Shown piece by piece: positions 37,507 to 45,700 of a DNA stretch of 64,000 bases. Below the pieces are notes generated by a model. That model made no database searches. It was not told the DNA's origin and saw only the letters and a program-made list of their open reading frames with translations. Within the stretch, counting starts at the first letter, position 1. Every line of letters starts with the position of its first letter. The translations under genes were made by a program, and so were the position numbers. Origin of the DNA: Prevotella sp. ne3005 (lineage in GTDB: Bacteria > Bacteroidota > Bacteroidia > Bacteroidales > Bacteroidaceae); the NCBI RefSeq assembly GCF_900110085.1, contig NZ_FOCK01000005.1, forward strand, positions 248,001-312,000. The letters are read 5' to 3'.

Positions 37507-39867
37507 CTAAAAATCAGCGGTCATACTGATGTTAATTTGGCGACCAGTGAGGTAGTTGGGTACTGCCCACTGGCGGTTGGTAACATCGGTAACCCAATAA
37601 TAACTGCTCACGTTTGAGATGCCGAAAAGGTTTAGGCAATCTACACCAAACCAAAGGTTTTTGAGACTTTTACCATCTTTTACAATTCGATAACTCATAC
37701 CGATGTCGGCACGTTTATACGCTGGTGCACGGAAGGTCTGTTCTTCCAATCCTTGATGGGGAGCTCCAAAGGGCAGCCCATCAGCATAAGCCAACTTCAG
37801 AGTCATTTTCCAGCGCTCGGTACCTGGGAAATAATCGGTAAAATGGAAATTGACAGCCCATCTCTGATCTGTTGGTAAGGAAACCCATGTGTCGCCAAAT
37901 TTCTGTCTTGTGCTCATTAGCGAGAAAGTAAGCCAAGAATCGGTGCCAGGAACGAATTCACCATAAAGTTTCAAATCAAGCCCCGTAGCATAACCACTAG
38001 TAAGATTCTCGCCAACGTAAGTAATTTTCAGGTTTTGAACATTATAGGGAATCAGATTCGAGAGTGCTTTGTAATATCCTTCGGCAGAGAATTTGAAAGG
38101 CCGGTTGAGCATTTTAAATCTGTAGTCAATGGCGCCAATGACTTGTATTGAGCGCTGACTTTTAATCTTTTCGTTCAAAAGAGCCGTTGTCAAACCATTC
38201 CGTGTGACAGTATCACGCATCTCTTTATAAAATGGTGCCTGATAGTAGATTCCCGTAGCCAGACGGAAGGTTATATCCTGATTAAAGGCAGGTACAATTG
38301 CCAATGAGGCTCTTGGCGAAACAATGGTTTCTTTATTAAATGACCAGTTGGCCAGTCTGACACCATAGTTTAAAGTATAATAAGTATCGCCCGAAGAGAA
38401 ACGGTAGGTATCCTGCAGATATGCTTCAATGCGCTGACTCCTGATGTCATTTTGGGCTCTGAGCGTATAAATCATATCTAGGCGATCAGCAGAGTGGGGA
38501 ATAGAATAGCCGCTGGAATCACGCATCTCATACTCACTAGATTGTTCTTTGATGTGTTCCCATTTAATAGTTACCCCTGCCTCGAAGTTGTGATGTAATG
38601 TACGATGATTACCTGTTAGCTTCAGGCTCATGACATCGGCAGTCAGATAATCACGAGCATGTTCCATATAAGTCCCCACGCCAAGATTTTCGCTAGACTG
38701 ACTATCATCGAGCCAATATTGCCCCATGATGTCATAACGCTCACTCTCTCTTGTATGGAATGCTGACGTCTGCAATTTAATATTGGTCTTGTTGCCAAAG
38801 TTCCGGGTGATACCAAGTGTACCGAAAAACGTGCGGAATACATCCTTTTCATGACCATCGAAATAGACCTTAAACGATTTGGCATCGGCTAACGTACCAA
38901 AACTAGTCTCTCGGTCTTCTGGTGTAAATTCATAATGATTCTCGGAGATGCTACCAATAAAGTCGACAGTCCATCTGTTATTAGGATTATAACTTATATA
39001 AGTCTGATAATCAACAAAATTAGGCTTGTACTCTCCAGTTGTTTCTAATGATCCGAGTAAATAACGATTGGTCTTATATCTCAAACCATGTGACATAGAG
39101 AACCGACTATTTCCATAACCCAAGAATCCACTTGCCCCTAAGAGCGATGCTGTCGCTGATGCCTCGAAGCCTTTAATACGTCGGTAAGTGATATCGAGTG
39201 CCGATGACATCTTGTCGCCATATTTCGCTTCAAAACCACCGGTTGAGAATCCAACCTTCTCAACCATGTCTGGGTTGATAATAGAAAGTCCCTCCTGTTG
39301 TCCGCTGCTGATAAGTAAAGGCCGGTAGACCTCTATGTCATTAATATATACTGAATTCTCATCAAAAGATCCACCTCTGACGTTGTATTGTGAAGATAGC
39401 TCATTATGGGTTGACACACCTGACTGCTGCTGAATCAACTCTTCAACAGCATTACCAGTCGTTGACGGATTTTGCCTCATGTCCTTCGTGTCAAGCTGCT
39501 CTGTCTGTGAAGTTTGTCTTCTACGCTCCGTAATAGTGATTTCTTGCAATTCTGCTGCAGGACGCATAACAATCTGTATGTTGATTTTTCCTTTCGGACG
39601 GCGAAATACACGCTTTCGGGCTCCATAACCCACCATTGTGAAACGTACTTCTACAGAATCTGCCGATTGTAAGTTGATTGAGAACTCACCTTTCAGGTTG
39701 GTCATCGTTACCTTACCTTGTGCCAAACACGACACTGTGACCAGTTCCAACGCACGTTCATCCTCATCGACGACTTTGCCTTTAAGGGTAAAACCGTCGG
39801 CCCTTGCTGTGATGCTTACTATCATGCACAGTATTATTAATGCAATTCTGCTATTCCATCTTGCCAT
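37507..39867 (-). CDS. TonB-dependent outer-membrane receptor with N-terminal carboxypeptidase-regulatory-like domain
   Basis: 786 residues. Signal peptide to about residue 22, then a CarboxypepD_reg-like fold (FTLKGKVVDEDERALELVTV, NLKGEFSINL, VRFTMVGYGARKRVF) to about residue 110. The plug domain follows, with NAVEELIQQQSGVSTHNELSSQ and SQYNVRGGSFDENSVYINDIEV, and then a 22-strand-type barrel ending with an aromatic (Phe786). It takes up a ligand across the outer membrane using TonB energy. It is smaller than SusC proteins (about 1000 residues) and no SusD gene is nearby, so the ligand is unlikely to be a typical glycan. Ligand unknown. Confidence 0.9.
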   Translation of the reverse strand: MARWNSRIALIILCMIVSITARADGFTLKGKVVDEDERALELVTVSCLAQGKVTMTNLKGEFSINLQSADSVEVRFTMVGYGARKRVFRRPKGKINIQIVMRPAAELQEITITERRRQTSQTEQLDTKDMRQNPSTTGNAVEELIQQQSGVSTHNELSSQYNVRGGSFDENSVYINDIEVYRPLLISSGQQEGLSIINPDMVEKVGFSTGGFEAKYGDKMSSALDITYRRIKGFEASATASLLGASGFLGYGNSRFSMSHGLRYKTNRYLLGSLETTGEYKPNFVDYQTYISYNPNNRWTVDFIGSISENHYEFTPEDRETSFGTLADAKSFKVYFDGHEKDVFRTFFGTLGITRNFGNKTNIKLQTSAFHTRESERYDIMGQYWLDDSQSSENLGVGTYMEHARDYLTADVMSLKLTGNHRTLHHNFEAGVTIKWEHIKEQSSEYEMRDSSGYSIPHSADRLDMIYTLRAQNDIRSQRIEAYLQDTYRFSSGDTYYTLNYGVRLANWSFNKETIVSPRASLAIVPAFNQDITFRLATGIYYQAPFYKEMRDTVTRNGLTTALLNEKIKSQRSIQVIGAIDYRFKMLNRPFKFSAEGYYKALSNLIPYNVQNLKITYVGENLTSGYATGLDLKLYGEFVPGTDSWLTFSLMSTRQKFGDTWVSLPTDQRWAVNFHFTDYFPGTERWKMTLKLAYADGLPFGAPHQGLEEQTFRAPAYKRADIGMSYRIVKDGKSLKNLWFGVDCLNLFGISNVSSYYWVTDVTNRQWAVPNYLTGRQINISMTADF

Positions 39868-39898
39868 TCTCTATAATAACGCAAAAAACAAAAAAATA

Positions 39899-39930
39899 TT
39901 TGGATGTATCAGAGTTTTTTCGTACCTTTG
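39899..39930 (+). promoter_or_regulatory. Promoter of the C10 protease gene
   Basis: TTTG 39899-39902, 20 bp, TACCTTTG 39923-39930. The predicted start lies inside the upstream extension of the ORF, which favours ATG 39958. Confidence 0.85.
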
Positions 39931-39957
39931 GCCCCAAAAGAACAAAACCAAACGGAT

Positions 39958-42276
39958 ATGAAGAGATTATTACTAACGACATTGGTATGGGCTGTCAACG
40001 TACTGATTACGTTCGCAGTTCCTGTAAGTGAGCAAGCTGCAAAGAAAGCGGCTCAAGTTTTTTTCCACCAACAGTGGAAGGCAATGACCCGTGGAGAAGC
40101 CCAAGAGTTGACTCGTGCCGTAACAGGTGTAGCTGATGGCGAGGATGCGGGTATTTTTGTGTTTAATGCAGAAGATGGTTATGTTGTGATAAGCGCAGAC
40201 GATAAGCTGCCTGCAATTTTGGCTTATGGTTATGGTTCTCCTTACGATGCACGAACGGCTCCAATTGCCATGAAGGAGATGCTGGAGGCTTATCATTATG
40301 CAGCAACAGCTACGGCGAAGACCCGTGCAACCGTTCCTACTCATGCGGATATTTCACCTCTGATTAAGACAACATGGGATCAGGAGACACCTTATAATAA
40401 ATTGTGTCCGAATGGATATCCTACAGGCTGTGTGGCAACTGCAACGGCCCAGATCATGTATTATCATCAATACCCTAACACCTATGAATGGGGCAAGATG
40501 AAGACTGGATACAAGTCTTCGGATACGGGTGAAGCTGTTGATGCTGTTGCTAGGCTGATGGCGGATGTTGGAGAGAAAGTTTTTATGAGTTATGGCCAGT
40601 CAGAATCCTCCGCACGTTTTCTTGATGCCTGCGAAGCTTTGCGTTACGATTTTGGTTATTCCGAGACCACAGAGTATGTAGAGCGTAACAGCTATACTGC
40701 CCAAACGTGGGATGAATTATTGTATAATGAGCTCTCATCTAAACGTCCAGTCCTTATGGGCGCACAATCGATGTCTCCGACGGGTGAAGGAGGCCATGCG
40801 TTTATTATCGACGGTTATGAAGTGAAGGGCAGCACAGGTTATTTCCATGTAAACTGGGGGTGGAGTGGCCATAGTGATGACTATTTCCTAATCTCCGTGC
40901 TTAATCCTACATATCAGTATGCAGGTGGCCATGCAGGCTCAAGTGGTTATTCTTATGAGCAGAATGCCATTGTTGGAATCCAGCCAGCCACCACACCGAT
41001 GGCAAAAACCTGTCGCTTCATTACGGATTGTTGTTATATTGATGGTGATAAAGGCACGTATACCCGAACATCCACTTCGGTAGATTTTCCCAACGTGGTC
41101 ATCAATTTCTCTTTTTTTAATCTATGCTATCCTAAAGAAGCGCGTCGTTATGATGTTGCCGTTGCTCTCTATAAGGATCGTGATCTAATTAAGATCCTTG
41201 ACCAGGGTTCCTTAGGAGATGCGATGGGTTTCGGATTTGGAGGAGGATTTCATAGCAATAGCGTTTCTTTCGGAAAAGACCTGTCGGATGGTACTTACCA
41301 GATACGTATACTAAGCCGTGAGACTGGTAAAACAGAGTGGGCTTGGGCAATCGAGTCTGCATGCAGATATGTTGAACTTACCATCAACGGCAATACGATG
41401 ACGACCACCACCTATGGTAATCTTGAAGAATTTGATAATATTAATGACCTCACAGTCAATTCTGTCAATGTAAGCGGATCGAAGAAGGTTGGTGAGCCAT
41501 TAACAATTACAATCAATGTGACAAATAATCATGTGCCGAGCAACTCCCCGTTATTCCTTTGGGGCAATGCCAGCTTGGCGGAAGGAACAGATAAATACCA
41601 GTGCTTAAGTGGCGGTGGTACAAATCTCGATCCAGGAGAGACAGGCGATCTTGTACTTGAATATACACCTCAGCGCGCTGGTACTTTTAACTTTGTCCTT
41701 AGCGCCAGTTCTAGTAATGCCAAGAACCCGCTATATTCCTTCTCTGAAGAAATAACTGGCACTTATTTGTCTTTAGAACTTGTTGTAGATGGAGCAACAC
41801 CTCAGTCAGATGGAACCAACAAAGTTGATGGCAATACTTTCAAAGGGGTTGTCAAACTATCAAATCATGGCTCTGTGGCATACGATGATAATATCACTTT
41901 CAAGCTCGCAGAACTGGATAAGAGTGTTGGTAAATTCAGGTTCATTGATACTTCAAATAAGAAAGCTACTATAGGAATCGGTGAAACCAAGGAATTCTCA
42001 TTTAGTTATGAGAATCTGACCAATGGTTTATACTATGCCTTGATTGTTGGCTATCAAAACGGATCGTCGACCGTTTATATGAATATGGAAGACGATCTAG
42101 TGGCATATAACCAGTTTTACCAGATGACCGAGAGTACTGGCATAGGCATGTTGAAAGCCGATGCTTCCGATGCTGATGTTTATAATATGAATGGTGTCCG
42201 ATTGGGTAAAGCTGCCGACTTGAAAAACTTGCCTAAGGGCATTTATATCATTAATAAAAAGAAGGTGATAAGGTAA
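39958..42276 (+). CDS. Secreted C10-family cysteine protease (streptopain-like) with type IX-like C-terminal tail
   Basis: About 772 residues from ATG 39958. Signal peptide, then an inhibitory prodomain (AAKKAAQVFFHQQW, DGYVVISADDKLPAIL). The catalytic domain has Cys158 in PTGCVATATAQIMYY, His280 in EGGHAFIIDGY and the Trp loop FHVNWGWSG, all diagnostic of family C10. Beta-sandwich domains follow. The last 30 residues (YNMNGVRLGKAADLKNLPKGIYIINKKKVI) resemble the type A sorting tail of type IX secretion cargo. I expect release at or from the cell surface after removal of the prodomain. Related enzymes include streptopain and the interpain of Prevotella. It is divergent from the TonB receptor. 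Confidence 0.93.
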   Translation: MKRLLLTTLVWAVNVLITFAVPVSEQAAKKAAQVFFHQQWKAMTRGEAQELTRAVTGVADGEDAGIFVFNAEDGYVVISADDKLPAILAYGYGSPYDARTAPIAMKEMLEAYHYAATATAKTRATVPTHADISPLIKTTWDQETPYNKLCPNGYPTGCVATATAQIMYYHQYPNTYEWGKMKTGYKSSDTGEAVDAVARLMADVGEKVFMSYGQSESSARFLDACEALRYDFGYSETTEYVERNSYTAQTWDELLYNELSSKRPVLMGAQSMSPTGEGGHAFIIDGYEVKGSTGYFHVNWGWSGHSDDYFLISVLNPTYQYAGGHAGSSGYSYEQNAIVGIQPATTPMAKTCRFITDCCYIDGDKGTYTRTSTSVDFPNVVINFSFFNLCYPKEARRYDVAVALYKDRDLIKILDQGSLGDAMGFGFGGGFHSNSVSFGKDLSDGTYQIRILSRETGKTEWAWAIESACRYVELTINGNTMTTTTYGNLEEFDNINDLTVNSVNVSGSKKVGEPLTITINVTNNHVPSNSPLFLWGNASLAEGTDKYQCLSGGGTNLDPGETGDLVLEYTPQRAGTFNFVLSASSSNAKNPLYSFSEEITGTYLSLELVVDGATPQSDGTNKVDGNTFKGVVKLSNHGSVAYDDNITFKLAELDKSVGKFRFIDTSNKKATIGIGETKEFSFSYENLTNGLYYALIVGYQNGSSTVYMNMEDDLVAYNQFYQMTESTGIGMLKADASDADVYNMNGVRLGKAADLKNLPKGIYIINKKKVIR

Positions 42277-42297
42277 CATTGCGAACTTTTGCGAAGT

Positions 42298-42336
42298 AAA
42301 AAAGCATTTGCAAACTATTGCGAATGCTTTTTTTTG
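42298..42336 (+). terminator. Terminator of the protease gene, overlapping the next promoter
   Basis: 16-bp stem (42298-42313 / 42318-42333, one G-U pair), 4-nt loop, then a T-run to 42335. The T-run forms part of the -33 TTTG of the following promoter. Confidence 0.9.
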
Positions 42337-42364
42337 GTGGAATAAAAAAAACTTCCTATCTTTG
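42333..42364 (+). promoter_or_regulatory. Promoter placed directly at the start codon of the regulator gene
   Basis: TTTG 42333-42336, 20 bp, TATCTTTG 42357-42364. The ATG at 42369 begins 5 nt after the -7 element, at or before the expected transcription start, which suggests leaderless mRNA. Confidence 0.75.
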
Positions 42365-42368
42365 CGCT

Positions 42369-43016
42369 ATGATTTACGAAATACTAATAGGAATTGTGCT
42401 TTATGCAGTACTCTTTGTCGTTACTGTACAAAACAGTCGCCGCAAGGTGGTTGCACTCCAGGACCGTCTTGATAAGGTACGTGCGTTGCAAGAGTTGCAA
42501 CAAGCACAAAGCCTACAGAATATCGAACGTAATGAAGCTAAAATACGCGAGTTGGAGGTCCTGTTGCAGAAGTTGGGTGATGAGAATTCGTTGCTGCGCT
42601 TGGAACTTGAAGAGAAGAAAGCCACACTCGATTATAATAATAAGGTGGCGATGATTGAGAACGAGAAGCGCCGACAGGCTGAGACCGTTATCTTTTCGTC
42701 GGAGGTCTATCGACAGCTGCAGGATTGCCTGAGAGAAGGACGCAGTTTGGGCCATCAGGAATGGACGGCTTTAGGCGAGCTGGTTAATAGCATCTATACC
42801 GACTTTACCGAAAAGCTCTATAATCTCTATCGTATGTCTGATCAGGATTATCATGTCAGCTTGCTCATTAAGGTGCGCATTCAACCGAAAGATATCGCTT
42901 TGCTTACAGCTCATTCTAAGGAGAGTGTGGCCTCCACGCGAAGCAGGCTTTACTCTAAAGTATTCGGGCGCAAAGGTTCGTCGAAAGACTGGGATGACTT
43001 TATTTTATCACTTTAA
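42369..43016 (+). CDS. Membrane-anchored coiled-coil protein with LuxR-like C-terminal helix-turn-helix
   Basis: About 215 residues from ATG 42369. One N-terminal membrane helix (IYEILIGIVLYAVLFVVTV), a long coiled coil (about residues 25-95, heptads rich in Leu, Glu, Gln and Lys), and a C-terminal region of about 65 residues. That region, LIKVRIQPKDIALLTAHSKESVASTRSRLYSKVFGRKGSSKDW, resembles the DNA-binding HTH of Bacteroidota regulators that lack a receiver domain. Its role may be to sense something at the membrane and bind DNA; the target is unknown. The upstream ATG at 42318 is rejected because it lies before the promoter. Confidence 0.75.
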   Translation: MIYEILIGIVLYAVLFVVTVQNSRRKVVALQDRLDKVRALQELQQAQSLQNIERNEAKIRELEVLLQKLGDENSLLRLELEEKKATLDYNNKVAMIENEKRRQAETVIFSSEVYRQLQDCLREGRSLGHQEWTALGELVNSIYTDFTEKLYNLYRMSDQDYHVSLLIKVRIQPKDIALLTAHSKESVASTRSRLYSKVFGRKGSSKDWDDFILSL

Positions 43017-43028
43017 AATCCAAATAAC

Positions 43029-43484
43029 ATGATGATTGATTATTTTACACAACACTTGTGGCAGATGTGGTCGGTTCTAGCCGTTGTCTGTCTGATTTTG
43101 GAGTTGATGGCAGGCGATTTCTTTATCATCTGCTTCTCTATCGGTGCAGTATTTGCAGCCCTGTCTGCTGCTCTTGGTGGCAACATCTATGTCCAGCTGA
43201 TCTGTTTTGCGGTGTGCGCTCTAATCAGCTTGTTCTGGGTGCGCCCCTTTGCTAAGCGTTATTTGCGTAAGGGTGAAGATTCGCGTGTCAGCAATGCCGA
43301 TGCGTTGTTAGGAAGACAGGGTAGGGTTGTAGAGACTGTCGAGGCTGATGGGTTCGGGCGTGTGCAGATTGACGGAGACATATGGAAAGCTGTTACTAAC
43401 GAGAATCAGAGTATCCCTACAGGCACTAACGTATACGTGATTGGACGCGAGAGCACTATTATTACAGTAGAAACAATTCATTAA
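43029..43484 (+). CDS. NfeD-like membrane protein
   Basis: 151 residues. Two or three N-terminal membrane helices (LWQMWSVLAVVCLILELMAGDFFIICF, AALGGNIYVQLICFAVCALISLFWV), then a soluble domain with GRQGRVVETVEADGFGRVQIDGDIWKAV, the beta-barrel OB-fold of the NfeD family. It stands 24 bp upstream of an SPFH protein, the pairing seen with stomatin/NfeD modules in many bacteria. The pair is thought to organise membrane domains or assist membrane protease activity; the exact role here is not shown. A second ATG follows the first at 43032. Confidence 0.85.
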   Translation: MMIDYFTQHLWQMWSVLAVVCLILELMAGDFFIICFSIGAVFAALSAALGGNIYVQLICFAVCALISLFWVRPFAKRYLRKGEDSRVSNADALLGRQGRVVETVEADGFGRVQIDGDIWKAVTNENQSIPTGTNVYVIGRESTIITVETIH

Positions 43485-43508
43485 TATTTTATTTTAAAAC
43501 TAATTATT

Positions 43509-44462
43509 ATGGACATTGCAACTTTCATTCTGGTAGCCATCGTGATATGCGTGGTTATCTTTGCCAAAATGGCACTCGTGATTATCCCTCAGTCAGAAAC
43601 AAAGATTGTGGAGCGTCTCGGACGCTACTATGCCACACTCCAGCCTGGTATCAACATTATTATTCCTTTCATTGACCGCGCCAAGTCTATTGTTGTATTG
43701 AACCATGGAAGGTATCAATACTCCACCACTATTGACCTGCGTGAACAAGTCTACGACTTTCCTAAGCAGAATGTGATTACGAAGGATAATGTACAGACTG
43801 AGATCAATGCGTTGCTTTATTTCCAGATTGTAGATCCCTTCAAGGCCACATATGAGATTAACAACCTGCCCAATGCTATCGAGAAGCTGACGCAGACCAC
43901 GTTGCGTAATATCATTGGTGAACTTGAGCTCGACGAGACACTGACTTCACGCGATACTATCAACAAGAAATTGAGTGCTGTGCTCGACGATGCAACCGAT
44001 AAGTGGGGTGTGAAGGTGAATCGTGTGGAGCTACAGGACATCACGCCTCCTGACTCTGTGCTTACTGCAATGGAGAAGCAGATGCAGGCAGAACGTAACA
44101 AACGTGCCCAGATTCTTACTTCCGAGGGTCAGAAGGCTGCCGAGATTCTTGCGTCAGAAGGTGAGAAGACTGCTATCGTCAATAAGGCAGAAGCCGCAAA
44201 GCAGGAAGCTATCCTTCAGGCCGAAGGCGAGGCGCAGGCCCGCATCCGTGTGGCCGAGGCTGAGGCGAAGGCTATCGAGCTGATTACTGAGGCTGTCGGT
44301 AAATCGACCAATCCTGCCAACTATCTGCTGGCCCAGAAATATATCCAAATGATGCAAGAGTTAGCCGAAGGCGAGAAGACCAAAACCGTCTATTTGCCTT
44401 ATGAGGCCACCAACCTACTTGGCTCATTAGGAGGTATCAAGGATCTATTCAAGGCAGAATAA
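43509..44462 (+). CDS. SPFH/Band-7 (stomatin-like) membrane protein
   Basis: 317 residues. N-terminal membrane helix (ATFILVAIVICVVIFAKMAL), then the SPFH domain (PQSETKIVERLGRYYATLQPGINIIIPFID, residues about 30-180) and a C-terminal Ala/Glu-rich coiled coil (residues about 185-255) that drives ring assembly. It probably forms large oligomers on the inner membrane with the NfeD protein next door. Similar proteins, such as QmcA of E. coli, associate with FtsH or organise lipid microdomains. The stop is followed at once by a terminator. Confidence 0.9.
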   Translation: MDIATFILVAIVICVVIFAKMALVIIPQSETKIVERLGRYYATLQPGINIIIPFIDRAKSIVVLNHGRYQYSTTIDLREQVYDFPKQNVITKDNVQTEINALLYFQIVDPFKATYEINNLPNAIEKLTQTTLRNIIGELELDETLTSRDTINKKLSAVLDDATDKWGVKVNRVELQDITPPDSVLTAMEKQMQAERNKRAQILTSEGQKAAEILASEGEKTAIVNKAEAAKQEAILQAEGEAQARIRVAEAEAKAIELITEAVGKSTNPANYLLAQKYIQMMQELAEGEKTKTVYLPYEATNLLGSLGGIKDLFKAE

Positions 44463-44471
44463 CACAAAAAA

Positions 44472-44510
44472 TGAAAAAATCGCAGCATTTTGCTGCGATT
44501 TTCATTTTAT
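44472..44510 (+). terminator. Terminator after the SPFH gene
   Basis: Stem AAATCGCAGCA / TGCTGCGATTT with loop TTT, followed by TCATTTTATTT. Confidence 0.9.
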
Positions 44511-44515
44511 TTGTG

Positions 44516-44523
44516 TACCTTTG
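44516..44523 (+). promoter_or_regulatory. Putative dapA -7 element
   Basis: TACCTTTG, 21 bp before ATG 44545. A TTTG at 44489-44492 lies 23 bp upstream, inside the terminator loop, so it is off-spacing. Confidence 0.6.
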
Positions 44524-44544
44524 CAGCCGAAAAGATTAGACGAT

Positions 44545-45432
44545 ATGGTACAGAATATTTTCAAGGGTTTGGGTATCGCACTCATCACCCCCTTTAAGGA
44601 AGACGGTTCGGTAGACTATGAATCGCTGATACGCCTTGTGGATTATCAGCTGAACAACGGGGCCGACTTTTTCTGTATTCTCGCTACTACAGGCGAGACA
44701 CCCACACTTACCAAGGAAGAAAAGCAGAAGATTAAAGACCTCGTCGTAGACTATGTCCAGGGGCGTGTGCCCATCCTGATGGGTTGTGGTGGCAATAATA
44801 CTGCTGCCATCATTGAGGAACTGAAAACCGGCGATTTTCGTGGGGTTGACGGTATACTCAGCGTATGTCCATATTATAACAAGCCTTCACAAGAAGGTCT
44901 CTACCAGCATTTTAAGGCGATTGCTGCAGCTACCACGTTGCCCGTTATATTATATAATGTGCCAGGTCGTACAGGGGTAAATATGCAGGCAGCCACAACA
45001 GTGAGATTGGCACGCGATTGCCATAACATTGTAGGTATTAAGGAAGCTAGTGGTAATTTGGAACAAGTCGACGAGATTATCAAGAACAAGCCCAATGGCT
45101 TTGACGTAATCAGTGGTGACGATTCCCTGACATTCCCTATGGTCAGTTGTGGTGCCGTTGGCGTTATCTCCGTTATTGGCAATGCCCTTCCTAAGGAGTT
45201 CTCAAGAATGATCCGTTTGCAGATGCGCGGTGAATACGATCCAGCCCGCACTATCCATCATCGCTTTACAGACTTGTTCTCGTTGCTCTTTGTCGACGGC
45301 AATCCCGCTGGTGTAAAGGCGATGCTCTCAGAGATGGGCTTTATTCAGAACGTCCTTCGCCTGCCGTTGGTGCCCATGCGTATCAACAATATGCAGCGCA
45401 TGTCAGAGATACTGAAAGAGCTGAAAATTTGA
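44545..45432 (+). CDS. dapA: 4-hydroxy-tetrahydrodipicolinate synthase
   Basis: 295 residues from ATG 44545 (MVQNIFKGLGIALITPF); an upstream TTG is part of the promoter. It is a class I aldolase-fold enzyme: Lys166 in GIKEASGNLE forms the Schiff base with pyruvate, Tyr137 lies in LYNVPGRTG and the TTGE motif in ATTGETPTL binds substrate. It condenses pyruvate with aspartate semialdehyde, the first committed step to lysine and diaminopimelate. The length is normal (about 290-295). It is transcribed alone, with a tRNA downstream. Confidence 0.95.
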   Translation: MVQNIFKGLGIALITPFKEDGSVDYESLIRLVDYQLNNGADFFCILATTGETPTLTKEEKQKIKDLVVDYVQGRVPILMGCGGNNTAAIIEELKTGDFRGVDGILSVCPYYNKPSQEGLYQHFKAIAAATTLPVILYNVPGRTGVNMQAATTVRLARDCHNIVGIKEASGNLEQVDEIIKNKPNGFDVISGDDSLTFPMVSCGAVGVISVIGNALPKEFSRMIRLQMRGEYDPARTIHHRFTDLFSLLFVDGNPAGVKAMLSEMGFIQNVLRLPLVPMRINNMQRMSEILKELKI

Positions 45433-45490
45433 AGAAAATCAGGTAAAAAGGGGCGAAAATACATTTTTCTTGAAAAAAGTCGCCAAAAGA

Positions 45491-45522
45491 TTTGGTCAGT
45501 TCAAAAAATCTTCGTACCTTTG
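45491..45522 (+). promoter_or_regulatory. tRNA promoter
   Basis: TTTG 45491-45494, 20 bp, TACCTTTG 45515-45522; the tRNA starts 20 bp later. Confidence 0.85.
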
Positions 45523-45541
45523 CACCCGCAAAAAGGAACAA

Positions 45542-45615
45542 GGTTCCGTAGCTCAACTGAATAGAGCATCTGACTACGGATCAGAAGGTTGTGGGTTTGA
45601 ATCCCGCCGGAATCA
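45542..45615 (+). tRNA. tRNA-Arg (anticodon ACG)
   Basis: 74 nt that fold into a cloverleaf. The acceptor stem GGTTCCG pairs with CGGAATC (one G-U). The anticodon arm TCTGA / TCAGA closes a 7-nt loop CTACGGA with anticodon ACG. The T arm contains the GTTTGAATC (TTCRANY-type) loop. CCA is not encoded; the bases after discriminator A are CTT. It reads CGN arginine codons after A34 is deaminated to inosine. Confidence 0.95.
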
Positions 45616-45618
45616 CTT

Positions 45619-45654
45619 GAAGAGAGAAAATCGAAAGATTTTCTCTCTTTCTTT
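45619..45654 (+). terminator. tRNA terminator
   Basis: 12-bp stem AGAGAGAAAATC / GATTTTCTCTCT with loop GAAA, then TTCTTTG. The T-run merges into the -33 TTTG of the sigma-factor promoter. Confidence 0.9.
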
Positions 45655-45683
45655 GTATTTCCGATTATTTTTTTGTATCTTTG
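45652..45683 (+). promoter_or_regulatory. Promoter of the sigma-70 gene
   Basis: TTTG 45652-45655, 20 bp, TATCTTTG 45676-45683; ATG at 45701. Confidence 0.85.
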
Positions 45684-45700
45684 CCCCAAAATAAGTTTTT

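Noticed and set aside
37507..39867. SusC-type glycan importer
   Set aside because: 786 residues is too short for typical SusC and there is no SusD gene nearby.
39904..39957. Upstream ATG extending the C10 protease by 18 residues
   Set aside because: The promoter (39899-39930) overlaps it, and the signal peptide begins at ATG 39958.
42318..42368. Upstream ATG extending the regulator by 17 residues
   Set aside because: It lies inside the terminator and before the -33/-7 elements, so it would not be in the mRNA from that promoter.
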